From: an uncultured Bacteroidales bacterium
GTDB lineage: Bacteria > Bacteroidota > Bacteroidia > Bacteroidales > Paludibacteraceae
Reading direction: 5' to 3'
Assembly (NCBI GenBank): GCA_946411385.1
Contig: CAMKDV010000022.1
Location: forward strand, 1 to 32,933
DNA length: 32,933 nucleotides
Positions 1 to 6,999 of this stretch are shown here, one piece after another. The translations under genes and the position numbers were made by a program. A model generated the notes under the pieces. It was not told the origin of the DNA. It saw only the letters and a program-made list of their open reading frames with translations, and did no database searches. Position 1 is the first letter of the stretch, and each line of letters starts with the position of its first letter.

Positions 1-1
1 C

Positions 2-799
2 AGTATTTACAATGGGTCAGACCATGTTCCAGCCTGCAAAATGACCTATACGCCTGATTTGGGACCGAATGGAGATATTTTTGCTGCGTTGGGAGGGTAT
101 GCGTTTGGGCAGATGCTTATTGCCGGGCGCAAAAGGAAATTAGGGTGGATTTTTCCTCTCTTTCTGATGGTTATGCATTACCTCTTCATCAATTTTTCCG
201 ACGGAGCGGGCATTCCCTATGAATTTCTAAAGATATTATGTCCGCCGTTGGCAATACTTTTCGATTCGTCGTATGGGCATCCGATACTCCACTACTTGCT
301 GCCGATGTATGTCACCGTTCTTATGTTTGTCTATCTGTACCTCCAGCATCTGCTGGTTCAAGCCGTTTTGGACAAGATGACAGGTGGTCTGCGCAAGAGC
401 CAACATCCATTCTGCATCCGAATGGCTGAGGCAGACATACTCATCCGCATGCCACGGACAAAGCTCGACACCCATGAGATGAACGGCAAGCCGGTGCGTG
501 CTAAAGAGTTTGTCGGGATAATTGTCCTGCTTGTAGGGATAATTCTAGGGCGCTGGTGCTATTATGCCACAAATGAAGTGGAATGGACTGAAGGCGAAGC
601 CGTTGTGACCAGCAAAACAGAATTGTATAAAGCCAAACATCAATGGCTATACACTTTACAATATGATGCCGACGGCAAATCAACGCAAGGTTTTCTGCTG
701 ACGGATGAGACACTCGCTTTGTCGGACACTATCAGCATAGCATACCAAAACAGGGAACAAGAACGCATGCTGCCGCCGTGGAAAATAAAACTGCAATAG
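2..799 (+). CDS. Membrane protein with DUF3592-like C-terminal domain (5' end probably outside the window)
   Basis: The reading frame is open from base 2 with no stop before the first ATG at 41, so the gene may begin upstream of the window; if it starts at 41 it encodes 252 residues. From the ATG there are hydrophobic stretches near residues 12-27, 34-50, 82-108 and 158-173, giving a multi-pass inner-membrane protein. After the last segment comes a soluble tail of about 75 residues with the pattern 'GEAVVTSK...LYTLQYDADGKS...DTISIAYQNRE'. This resembles the extracytoplasmic DUF3592 fold: variable strand, Y-x-Y, G, then a 'GD.I.V.Y' strand. The next gene has a similar tail, so the two may be related by duplication. 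Function is unknown; no catalytic motif is visible. Confidence 0.6.
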   Translation, partial: SIYNGSDHVPACKMTYTPDLGPNGDIFAALGGYAFGQMLIAGRKRKLGWIFPLFLMVMHYLFINFSDGAGIPYEFLKILCPPLAILFDSSYGHPILHYLLPMYVTVLMFVYLYLQHLLVQAVLDKMTGGLRKSQHPFCIRMAEADILIRMPRTKLDTHEMNGKPVRAKEFVGIIVLLVGIILGRWCYYATNEVEWTEGEAVVTSKTELYKAKHQWLYTLQYDADGKSTQGFLLTDETLALSDTISIAYQNREQERMLPPWKIKLQ

Positions 800-828
800 T
801 ACTTATAAACATTCAAGACAAAAAAGAC

Positions 829-1167
829 ATGACAAACAAACTGATACAATGGTTAAGGCGTATGAACTTGCGGCTGAACGCCTCGCCGTTCACCATCATA
901 CTGCTCATATTGTTCCTGGGCTTTGCTCCTGAATGGTACGCCTATGTCCGCAAGATTCACTATATCCAAGACAGCGAACCTTGTGAGGGTGTAGTTGTTC
1001 AAAAGGAGTGGTGCGTGCATAACGTTACGCAATGCATGACTTATGTATACGAGTATGACGGGAAATACTATCTCGGTCAAAAGAATACCGAATGGACACC
1101 TAATGTAGGGGATACTATTACGTTGCTTGTATCAAAAGCCAAGCCGGAGATATCTACGGTGTATTAA
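829..1167 (+). CDS. Small membrane protein with DUF3592-like domain
   Basis: A 112-residue protein starting at ATG 829; the frame extends upstream to a GTG at 778, but that start would overlap the previous gene. One transmembrane helix lies around residues 20-40, followed by a soluble segment. The segment reads 'CEGVVVQKEW', a Y-V-Y-E-Y-D-G-K-Y-Y-x-G core and 'NVGDTITLLVSKAKPE', which fits the DUF3592 pattern and matches the layout of the preceding protein's tail. The gene starts 29 bases after the previous stop, so the pair is probably co-transcribed. No enzymatic residues are recognisable. The function is unknown. Confidence 0.6.
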   Translation: MTNKLIQWLRRMNLRLNASPFTIILLILFLGFAPEWYAYVRKIHYIQDSEPCEGVVVQKEWCVHNVTQCMTYVYEYDGKYYLGQKNTEWTPNVGDTITLLVSKAKPEISTVY

Positions 1168-1204
1168 TTTTTCTATAAGATAGTAACCATAAAACATTAA
1201 AACA

Positions 1205-1651
1205 ATGAAAAAGTTAGCCAAACTATTGTTTGTCACTCTCATTGGGTTGACATTCGCAGCGTGCAACAACAGCTCTGATTTTGTAGGCAATTACAAATTC
1301 TCCGGAACGGCAACGACCGTCGTGACCTATGTAGGTGAAACGCCGCAACAAATGAACCAAACGGTCAATGGCTCGTTTACCATCTCAATGAGCGGCAGTA
1401 ACTCCGTCGTGTTCGCGGGAAACATTACCGGACAAGGCACGATCAAGGACAACGCTATCGTGATTGAACCAACGCACGCGGAGCAAACGATGGCGGGCAT
1501 GAAACAAACGTCAGATGTGTCCGTTGAGCCTATCCTACTGGGTGGCAGCTCCCTGCATATCGTTTGTCATTCAGTATCGAAACAGGGGATGGACGGTGAA
1601 GTAGTTCAGACAATGACGGTGGAAGAAGATTATATAGCTGTTAAGTTGTAA
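1205..1651 (+). CDS. Small lipoprotein, function unknown
   Basis: A 148-residue protein with a lipoprotein signal peptide: MKK, a hydrophobic core, then the lipobox FAAC with Cys at about residue 19, followed by NNSSDF. The mature part is rich in Thr, Ser, Val and Gly with alternating polar and hydrophobic residues. It begins with a 'FVGNYKFSGTATTVVTY' strand pair, as in the lipocalin-like or META-like small beta-barrel lipoproteins common in Bacteroidales. I cannot assign a family with confidence. It follows the two DUF3592-like genes by 37 bases and is the last gene before a 336-base gap. Confidence 0.6.
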   Translation: MKKLAKLLFVTLIGLTFAACNNSSDFVGNYKFSGTATTVVTYVGETPQQMNQTVNGSFTISMSGSNSVVFAGNITGQGTIKDNAIVIEPTHAEQTMAGMKQTSDVSVEPILLGGSSLHIVCHSVSKQGMDGEVVQTMTVEEDYIAVKL

Positions 1652-1723
1652 CAATCTGCTCGCCCATAATCAGAAAAAATAAAGTTAAGTTTTTTCGTAA
1701 CTTCGGCAATGGGGATTTGTAAC

Positions 1724-1769
1724 TTCGAGGGCACCGACGCGGTTTTAGAAAAAACCGCATCACCTCGAA
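1724..1769. other. Two-tier hairpin in the gap before prs
   Basis: Outer arms TTCGAGG (1724-1730) and CCTCGAA (1763-1769) enclose perfect inner arms GCGGTTTT (1739-1746) and AAAACCGC (1751-1758) with a 4-base loop. It lies about 75 bases after the stop of the lipoprotein gene. It could terminate that unit, but no clean T-run follows, so the role is uncertain. Confidence 0.5.
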
Positions 1770-1806
1770 ATTACTTTAAGGCAGTGCGGTACATTACGCA
1801 GTAGTT

Positions 1807-1927
1807 TTCCCGAAGAAAAATAAAGCTGCGCTTTTCTCTTTTTAGCAGGTATACCCTTGCTTCTATGCGAGCATAAGCAGGGCATTCCTGCTAAAAAATG
1901 CAATAAATTGCAATTTTTCTTCGGGAA
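1807..1927. repeat. 121-bp nested palindrome (MITE-like or structured regulatory element)
   Basis: The ends are a perfect 15-bp inverted repeat, TTCCCGAAGAAAAAT (1807-1821) and its complement (1913-1927). Nested inside is a perfect 11-bp inverted repeat, TTTTTAGCAGG (1840-1850) and CCTGCTAAAAA (1887-1897). The centre pairs CCCTTGCTT with AAGCAGGG with one bulge, plus ATGC/GCAT. The element ends 3 bases before the -33 box of the prs promoter. It has no coding capacity. It may be a miniature inverted-repeat element or a cruciform/operator region; no clear target-site duplication is visible. Confidence 0.6.
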
Positions 1928-1929
1928 TA

Positions 1930-1961
1930 TTTGCAAATGTGCATTTTTTTTTGTAACTTTG
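1930..1961 (+). promoter_or_regulatory. Bacteroidota-type promoter of prs
   Basis: The -33 box TTTG (1930-1933), a 20-base spacer and the -7 box TAACTTTG (1954-1961) match the Bacteroides primary-sigma consensus TTTG...TAnnTTTG exactly. The start codon of prs is 27 bases downstream. The same geometry recurs at three other places in this window. Confidence 0.8.
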
Positions 1962-1987
1962 TGCGTTGTTTCTAAAACTTATGTGTT

Positions 1988-2947
1988 ATGCTTATTGAAG
2001 CTAATCCTTACAAGGTTTTTGCCGGTAGCCAGGGTAGGGCTATCGCTGAACGTGTGTGTGAACATCTTAACTGTACGTTAGGACGCGTGAAGATTGACCG
2101 GTTCTCGGATGGCGAGTATTCCGCTACGTTCGAAGATTCGGTGCGTGGACAGTCGGTCTATCTGGTGCAGTCGACCAATCCGACGGCGGACAACCTGATG
2201 GAGCTGCTGCTGATGATCGATGCCGCCAAGCGTGCGAGTGCGTACAAGGTGATAGCCGTGATTCCGTATTTCGGATGGGCGCGTCAGGACAGGAAAGACA
2301 AACCCCGCGTGAGCATCGGAGCCAAGCTGGTATCGAACATCATACAGGGAGCCGGCGCTGACCGCGTGATCGTAGTGGACCTGCATGCCGACCAGATACA
2401 AGGATTCTTTGACATCCCGGTGGATCACCTGTTCGGCAGCAACGTGCTGGCGCCGTACGTGGAGAACCTCAACCTGAAGAACCTGATCATCGCCTCGCCG
2501 GACGTAGGCGGCTCGAAGCGCGCTGCCAACTTCTGCAAGAAACTGCTGGCGCAGACGGGTCAGTCGGTGCCGATGGTGATATGCTACAAGCATCGTCCGG
2601 AGTTCAACCAGGTAAGCGAGATGCGCGTGCTGGGCGAGGTGGAAGGCAAGGACGTGGTAATAGTGGACGATATCGTCGATACCGCCGGCACGCTGTGCAT
2701 GGCAGCCAAGGTGATGAAAGAAGCCGGAGCGAACTCGGTACGTGCGGTGATATCGCACGGCATCATGTCGGGCAACGCCTGCGAGAAGGTGATGGCGAGC
2801 GAACTGGACGAGCTGGTGATAACCGACTCTATTCCGTTCGATACGAGCCGTTGTCCGAAGGTACATGTAGTATCGGTAGCGCTGCCGATAGCCCGGACTA
2901 TACTTGCCATACAGGAACATCGTAGCATAAGTGAGCAGAATTATTAA
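1988..2947 (+). CDS. prs: Ribose-phosphate pyrophosphokinase (PRPP synthetase)
   Basis: Makes 5-phosphoribosyl 1-diphosphate from ribose 5-phosphate and ATP for nucleotide, NAD, His and Trp synthesis in the cytoplasm. At 319 residues it has the usual class I length. Visible motifs are the N-terminal 'FSDGEY' flexible-loop region, 'PYFGWARQDRK' for ATP binding, 'VDLHADQIQGFF' carrying the metal-binding His, and the PRPP-binding loop 'VIVDDIVDTAGTL' at about residues 223-236. The start ATG at 1988 sits just downstream of a consensus promoter. It heads a long co-directional run. Two PRPP-using enzymes lie in the window, nadC downstream and upp further on. Confidence 0.97.
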   Translation: MLIEANPYKVFAGSQGRAIAERVCEHLNCTLGRVKIDRFSDGEYSATFEDSVRGQSVYLVQSTNPTADNLMELLLMIDAAKRASAYKVIAVIPYFGWARQDRKDKPRVSIGAKLVSNIIQGAGADRVIVVDLHADQIQGFFDIPVDHLFGSNVLAPYVENLNLKNLIIASPDVGGSKRAANFCKKLLAQTGQSVPMVICYKHRPEFNQVSEMRVLGEVEGKDVVIVDDIVDTAGTLCMAAKVMKEAGANSVRAVISHGIMSGNACEKVMASELDELVITDSIPFDTSRCPKVHVVSVALPIARTILAIQEHRSISEQNY

Positions 2948-2948
2948 G

Positions 2949-3953
2949 ATGCATATCGTTCGCTCGCTATTTATCATAAGCTGTACGCTGCTGATAGGTT
3001 GTGCGTCCACGCCGAAGAAGGCTGTGGAGGCTGCTCCCGTGGCGGCCTTTGATGCGGACTCGGCGTACGCGTTTGTAGCCGGTCAGGTGGCCTACGGTCC
3101 TCGCGTGCCGGGCACGGACGCGCATCAGCAATGCCTGCTGTACATAGGCAGCACGCTGGAGCGGCTGGGCGCTGAGGTGCAGATACAGACGGGAGAGATG
3201 ATCCGCTATGACGGTCAGATGCAGCATGTGGCGAACATCTGCGCTCATCTGCCTGCCGATAGCGCGTATGCCGACCGTCCGGCCATATTGCTGACAGCCC
3301 ATTACGACAGCCGTCCGTGGGCTGACCAGGAGGAAGATTATACGCAGCGTACTATACCCATCCCCGGCGCCAACGATGGAGCAAGCGGAGTAGGCGTACT
3401 GATGGAGGTGGCACGCCAATGGCAGAACCAGCCGGAGCACAAGCGGCCGATAGATATCGTGCTGTTCGACTGCGAAGATATGGGTACGCCGGCCTTCTAT
3501 ACGGGCAAGCAGAGGGAACATACATGGTGCTTGGGCGCACAGCTGTGGGCGCAGACCTACAACCACGCTTTCCCCAACCAGGCAGCCGGAAAGAAAGCCA
3601 AATATGAGTACGGCATATTGCTGGATATGGTGGGTGACCCGAACGCCATGTTTCCGCGCGAATATTACTCGATGCAGTATGCCGGCAAATATGTGGACAA
3701 GATATGGCGTACGGCAGAGAAGTTGGGTTTTGCCCATCGGTTTGTAAACACGCGCACCTATCCCATAACTGACGACCATTACTACGTGAACGCCATAGCG
3801 CACATTCCCTGCGTGGACCTCATCCACTACATGCCGGGCAGCGAGACGGGCTTTGCATGGTGGTGGCACACGCAGAAAGATGACATGAGCAACGTGAATC
3901 CGAACACCTTGCGCGAAGTGGGGATGATAGTGATGACCCTGATAAACGAATAA
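2949..3953 (+). CDS. M28-family zinc peptidase / glutaminyl cyclase-like lipoprotein
   Basis: A 334-residue lipoprotein. I prefer ATG 2949, one base after the prs stop, over an in-frame GTG at 2931, because it gives a compact signal peptide ending in the lipobox LIGC. The mature protein has M28 zinc-ligand motifs in order: 'TAHYDSRPW' (His and Asp), 'PGANDGASG' (bridging Asp), 'LFDCEDMG' (acidic pair) and 'TDDHYYVN' (His). This layout is shared by M28 aminopeptidases and bacterial glutaminyl-peptide cyclotransferases, and the spacing with 'GTPAFYTGKQ' and 'CLGAQLWA' resembles the cyclase-like members of Bacteroidales. The protein would sit on the periplasmic or outer-membrane side. Which activity it has is not settled by sequence. 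Confidence 0.88.
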   Translation: MHIVRSLFIISCTLLIGCASTPKKAVEAAPVAAFDADSAYAFVAGQVAYGPRVPGTDAHQQCLLYIGSTLERLGAEVQIQTGEMIRYDGQMQHVANICAHLPADSAYADRPAILLTAHYDSRPWADQEEDYTQRTIPIPGANDGASGVGVLMEVARQWQNQPEHKRPIDIVLFDCEDMGTPAFYTGKQREHTWCLGAQLWAQTYNHAFPNQAAGKKAKYEYGILLDMVGDPNAMFPREYYSMQYAGKYVDKIWRTAEKLGFAHRFVNTRTYPITDDHYYVNAIAHIPCVDLIHYMPGSETGFAWWWHTQKDDMSNVNPNTLREVGMIVMTLINE

Positions 3954-3954
3954 G

Positions 3955-4707
3955 ATGAATACAATACTTGACATACGCAACCTGCACGCCTCGATCAACG
4001 GCAAAGAGATCCTGAAAGGCATCAACCTGACGATAGGCGAAGGGGAGATACACGCCGTGATGGGACCCAACGGTGCCGGCAAATCGACGCTGAGCGCCGT
4101 GCTGACAGGCCATCCCGCCTACACGGTGACGGAAGGCGAAGTGATCTTCCGTGGCAAGAACTTGCTGGAGATGCCGGCAGAGGTGAGGGCGAGAGAGGGA
4201 CTGTTCCTGTCGTTTCAGTACCCGGTGGAGATACCCGGCGTGAGCATGACCAATTTTATGCGTGCGGCGGTGAACGCCAAGCGTGAGCACGAAGGGCAGC
4301 CGGCACTATCCGCTACAGAGTTTCTGAAACTGATGCGCGCCAAGCGTGCGCTGGTGGAGCTGGATACGAAGCTGCAGAACCGATCGGTGAACGAAGGGTT
4401 CTCGGGAGGCGAGAAAAAACGCAACGAGATATTCCAGATGGCGATGCTGGAGCCGACATTGGCTATACTGGACGAGACAGACAGCGGACTGGATATCGAT
4501 GCGCTGCGCATCGTAGCCGAGGGCGTGAACAAACTGCATACGCCCCAGAACGCTGCTATCGTGATCACCCACTACCAGCGTCTGCTGGATTATATCGTGC
4601 CGGACTTCGTACACATACTGGCTGACGGACAGATCATCCGTACCGGCGACAAATCGCTGGCGCTGATGCTGGAAGAGAAAGGCTATGCCGAACTGGTGAA
4701 GAGATGA
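3955..4707 (+). CDS. sufC: Fe-S cluster assembly ATPase SufC
   Basis: A 250-residue ABC-type ATPase of the SUF iron-sulfur scaffold complex, acting in the cytoplasm with SufB and SufD. Walker A is 'GPNGAGKSTLS' near residue 36, the Q-loop is 'SFQYPVEIPGV', the signature region is 'FSGGEKKRNEI', Walker B is 'LAILDETDSGLD', and the switch His is in 'VITHYQR'. 'GEKKRNE' and 'DETDSGLD' are typical of SufC rather than transport ATPases. It starts one base after the peptidase stop and overlaps sufD by 4 bases. No sufB is present in the window, although sufB normally precedes sufC. Confidence 0.96.
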   Translation: MNTILDIRNLHASINGKEILKGINLTIGEGEIHAVMGPNGAGKSTLSAVLTGHPAYTVTEGEVIFRGKNLLEMPAEVRAREGLFLSFQYPVEIPGVSMTNFMRAAVNAKREHEGQPALSATEFLKLMRAKRALVELDTKLQNRSVNEGFSGGEKKRNEIFQMAMLEPTLAILDETDSGLDIDALRIVAEGVNKLHTPQNAAIVITHYQRLLDYIVPDFVHILADGQIIRTGDKSLALMLEEKGYAELVKR

Positions 4708-5372
4708 GTATGCAATCGCTACATATAGCACGCGGGGAGCACAAACATCTGCTGATATACTATACCGCGAACGAGAGTGCGCAGTGGGATATCGTGCAAG
4801 AGGCAGACTCGCAACTGACAATCCATCTGTTTGCCCTGGATGATGATCCTGAGATCCGGAGCGACATCCGATTGACGGTAAGGCAGGCGGGCGAGCATGC
4901 CGAGACATATATCTACGGCATAGGACTGCTGACCGGCACGCAGCAGGCGAGCGTACTGACCCATGTGGTACATGAGCAGCCCTACGGCATCTCGCGCCAG
5001 CTGCTGAAGTTCATCGTGAAAGATGAGGCACAGGGATCGTTCATAGGCGAACTGATCGTAGCACCTCATGCGCAGCATGCCGACGCGCAGCAGACCAACC
5101 GCAACATCGTGCTCTCACCCAAAGCGATGATGCATACGCAGCCGCAACTGGAGATATATGCCGATGATGTGAAATGTTCGCATGGCGCTACGACAGGTCA
5201 GCTGGACGAGTCGGCACTATTCTACATGCAGCAACGCGGACTGGACGCCGCCACGGCACGACAACTGCTGCTCACGGCATTCTTCCACGAGGTGCTGACC
5301 ACCATCGGCAACGAGGCGATAGAGGAGAGGATGAGGAAGAAGATTGCAGCGCTGCTGCAAGGTGAAAAGTGA
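4704..5372 (+). CDS. sufD: Short SufD-like Fe-S assembly protein
   Basis: A 222-residue protein of the SufB/SufD core family, translationally coupled to sufC by an ATGA overlap. The C-terminal half carries family features: 'TNRNIVLSPKAMMHTQPQLEIYADDVKCSHGATTGQ', then 'ALFYMQQRGLDAATARQLL' and a short amphipathic tail. SufD proteins are usually above 400 residues; this one has only the beta-helix core and C-terminal helices and lacks the N-terminal helical domain. No upstream frame continues it, because sufC abuts, so the short form seems native rather than truncated. Its stop codon (5370-5372) lies inside the heptanucleotide repeat, so the last residues 'GEK' are repeat-encoded. Confidence 0.85.
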   Translation: MSMQSLHIARGEHKHLLIYYTANESAQWDIVQEADSQLTIHLFALDDDPEIRSDIRLTVRQAGEHAETYIYGIGLLTGTQQASVLTHVVHEQPYGISRQLLKFIVKDEAQGSFIGELIVAPHAQHADAQQTNRNIVLSPKAMMHTQPQLEIYADDVKCSHGATTGQLDESALFYMQQRGLDAATARQLLLTAFFHEVLTTIGNEAIEERMRKKIAALLQGEK

Positions 5373-5493
5373 AAGGAGAGAGGAAATTGAAAAGTGAAAA
5401 TTGAAAAGTGAAAGGAGAGAGGAAATTGAAAAGTGAAAATTGAAAGGTGAAAGGAGAGAGGAAATTGAAAAGTGAAAATTGAAAAGTGAAAGG
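5362..5493 (+). repeat. GTGAAAG/TTGAAAA heptanucleotide array, 39-bp higher-order unit, sufD-nadC junction
   Basis: The array is built of GTGAAAA, GTGAAAG, TTGAAAA and GAGAGAG units. Three perfect or near-perfect 39-bp copies start at 5369, 5408 and 5447, and a fourth begins at 5486. It contains the sufD stop codon and ends 18 bases before the nadC start. The strand is purine-rich, which resembles the A-rich leaders that favour translation in Bacteroidota; that role is inference. Confidence 0.9.
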
Positions 5494-5511
5494 AAAATAA
5501 TAGAATAAGAT

Positions 5512-6375
5512 ATGGAAAAGGAAAGATTGCAGAAGCTGATAGCTATCTGGTTTGATGAGGACATACGCGACGGTGATCATACCTCGCTGAGTTGTATACC
5601 TGCCGATGCTGAGGGATGTCAGCAGTTGATTATCAAAGAGGAAGGTATACTGGCCGGCGTGGAGGTAGCCAAAGAGATCATCCGGTATTTCGATCCCGAA
5701 TGCCGCGTGGAGCAGTACCTGCACGATGGCGACAAGGTGAAGAAAGGTGACATAGCCTTCAAGGTGTGGGGCAAGGAACTCAGTCTGCTACAGATAGAGC
5801 GCACGATGCTGAACGTGATGCAGCGGATGTCGGGTGTGGCCACGACGGCGCACCGTTATCAGAGCCTGATAGCCGATACCAATTGCCATGTGCTGGATAC
5901 CCGCAAGACCACTCCCGGCCTACGTTACCTGGAGAAAGAGGCGGTAGCGATGGGCGGAGGCATGAACCATCGTATCGGCTTGTTCGACATGATATTGCTC
6001 AAGGACAATCATGTGGACTTCGCCGGAGGTATCACGGCAGCGCTGACGCGTGCTCGCGACTATTGCAAAGCCAAAGGCAAAGACCTCAAGATAGAGATAG
6101 AGGTGCGCAACGATGCCGAGTTGGCTGAAGCTCTCCAGACCGGCATACCCGACCGCATCATGCTGGACAACTATACGCCGGAGCATACGCGTGAGGCTGT
6201 GCGCACGATACGCGAATGGGAGAAAGACCACCGCAAGATGGAGATAGAGAGCAGCGGCGGCATCACCATCGATACGCTGCGCGACTATGCCCTCACCGGT
6301 GTCGATTTTGTCAGCGTAGGCGCACTGACGCACTCGTACAAATCGCTGGATATGTCGTTCAAGGCAGTGAAATAA
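5512..6375 (+). CDS. nadC: Nicotinate-nucleotide pyrophosphorylase (carboxylating), quinolinate phosphoribosyltransferase
   Basis: Converts quinolinate and PRPP to nicotinate mononucleotide, CO2 and PPi in de novo NAD synthesis. The 287 residues equal the usual length. Diagnostic segments are 'EDIRDGDHTS' at the N-terminus, 'MLNVMQRMSGVATTAHRY', 'DTRKTTPGLR' (quinolinate/PRPP-binding Arg and Lys), 'KDNH', 'IEIEVRN', 'IMLDNYTPE', 'IESSGGI' and 'GVDFVSVGALTHS' in the TIM-barrel-like domain. ATG 5512 follows the repeat array. No nadA or nadB is in the window. The upstream prs gene supplies its co-substrate. Confidence 0.97.
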   Translation: MEKERLQKLIAIWFDEDIRDGDHTSLSCIPADAEGCQQLIIKEEGILAGVEVAKEIIRYFDPECRVEQYLHDGDKVKKGDIAFKVWGKELSLLQIERTMLNVMQRMSGVATTAHRYQSLIADTNCHVLDTRKTTPGLRYLEKEAVAMGGGMNHRIGLFDMILLKDNHVDFAGGITAALTRARDYCKAKGKDLKIEIEVRNDAELAEALQTGIPDRIMLDNYTPEHTREAVRTIREWEKDHRKMEIESSGGITIDTLRDYALTGVDFVSVGALTHSYKSLDMSFKAVK

Positions 6376-6381
6376 ATCATA

Positions 6382-6918
6382 ATGGCAGCATACGAGATCA
6401 TATCGGAGCGGCAAGAGAAAGTGCTGCGTTACCTGGAGGAGCACGGCATTCCGTTCACCACATACAACCATCCGGAGGGCAAGACGATAGAGGAAGCGAA
6501 GCAATGGTGGCATGACGACGGGAGCGTGCACTGCAAGAACATCTTCATGCGTAACCACAAGGGCAACCAGCATTACCTGATATGCTTCCCGTGTGACGAC
6601 GATCTGGCTATCCATGACATTGAGCATTGGCTCAAGCAGGTGCTGACGGCACAAGGACTGAATGCTCCGGGCAAGCTGTCGTTCGCATCGCCGGAAAGGA
6701 TGATGCGTTACTTGGGACTGGAGCCGGGCAGCGTCAGTCCGTTCGGGCTGATCAACGATGAGGAGCATCATGTGATCCTGTTTTTGGACAGGCGATTGCG
6801 TGAGGCACCATCGCTGAGTTTTCATCCGAACGACTGCCGTGGAACGGTGGTGATAGAGCAAGAAGCGTTTCAGCGCTACCTGCAGGCGGTGGGGAATAAG
6901 GTGGAGTACATCTTTTAA
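6382..6918 (+). CDS. YbaK/ProX-type aminoacyl-tRNA deacylase (prolyl-tRNA synthetase associated domain)
   Basis: A 178-residue protein of the YbaK/EbsC/PrdX superfamily, which hydrolyses mischarged aminoacyl-tRNA (Ala-tRNAPro in ProXp-ala). Visible features are an N-terminal helix with 'LEEHGIPFTTYNHP', the 'GSVHCKNIFMRNHKG' segment holding the conserved Lys, 'KLSFASPERMMRYLGLEPGSVSPFGL' and 'VILFLDRRL', ending in the FHPND loop. The VSPFGL and FHPND motifs fit PrdX-like members better than YbaK itself. It follows nadC by 6 bases, and its stop is 1 base before a heptamer array. Confidence 0.88.
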   Translation: MAAYEIISERQEKVLRYLEEHGIPFTTYNHPEGKTIEEAKQWWHDDGSVHCKNIFMRNHKGNQHYLICFPCDDDLAIHDIEHWLKQVLTAQGLNAPGKLSFASPERMMRYLGLEPGSVSPFGLINDEEHHVILFLDRRLREAPSLSFHPNDCRGTVVIEQEAFQRYLQAVGNKVEYIF

Positions 6919-6919
6919 G

Positions 6920-6996
6920 GTGAAAGGTGAAAGGTGAAAATTGAAAAGTGAAAGGTGAAAATTGAAAAGTGAAAGGTGAAAATTGAAAAGTGAAAG
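6920..6996 (+). repeat. Perfect heptanucleotide array of 11 units between the deacylase and phosphatase genes
   Basis: Eleven contiguous 7-nt units fill the gap. A 21-nt higher-order repeat (GTGAAAG, GTGAAAA, TTGAAAA) occurs three times, with extra GTGAAAG units at the edges. It begins right after the TAA of the previous gene and ends 3 bases before the GTG start of the phosphatase gene. Confidence 0.95.
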
Positions 6997-6999
6997 GGA

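Noticed and set aside
1857..2081. A short plus-strand frame before prs
   Set aside because: It crosses the nested palindrome, the promoter boxes and the prs start in another frame.
4704..5372. sufD as a truncated pseudogene
   Set aside because: It overlaps sufC in the usual coupled way, the core motifs are intact and there is no disrupted remainder upstream or downstream.
5362..5493. Possible CRISPR array, from regularly spaced direct repeats
   Set aside because: Repeats are contiguous 7-nt or 39-nt copies with no unique spacers, and no cas gene is present.
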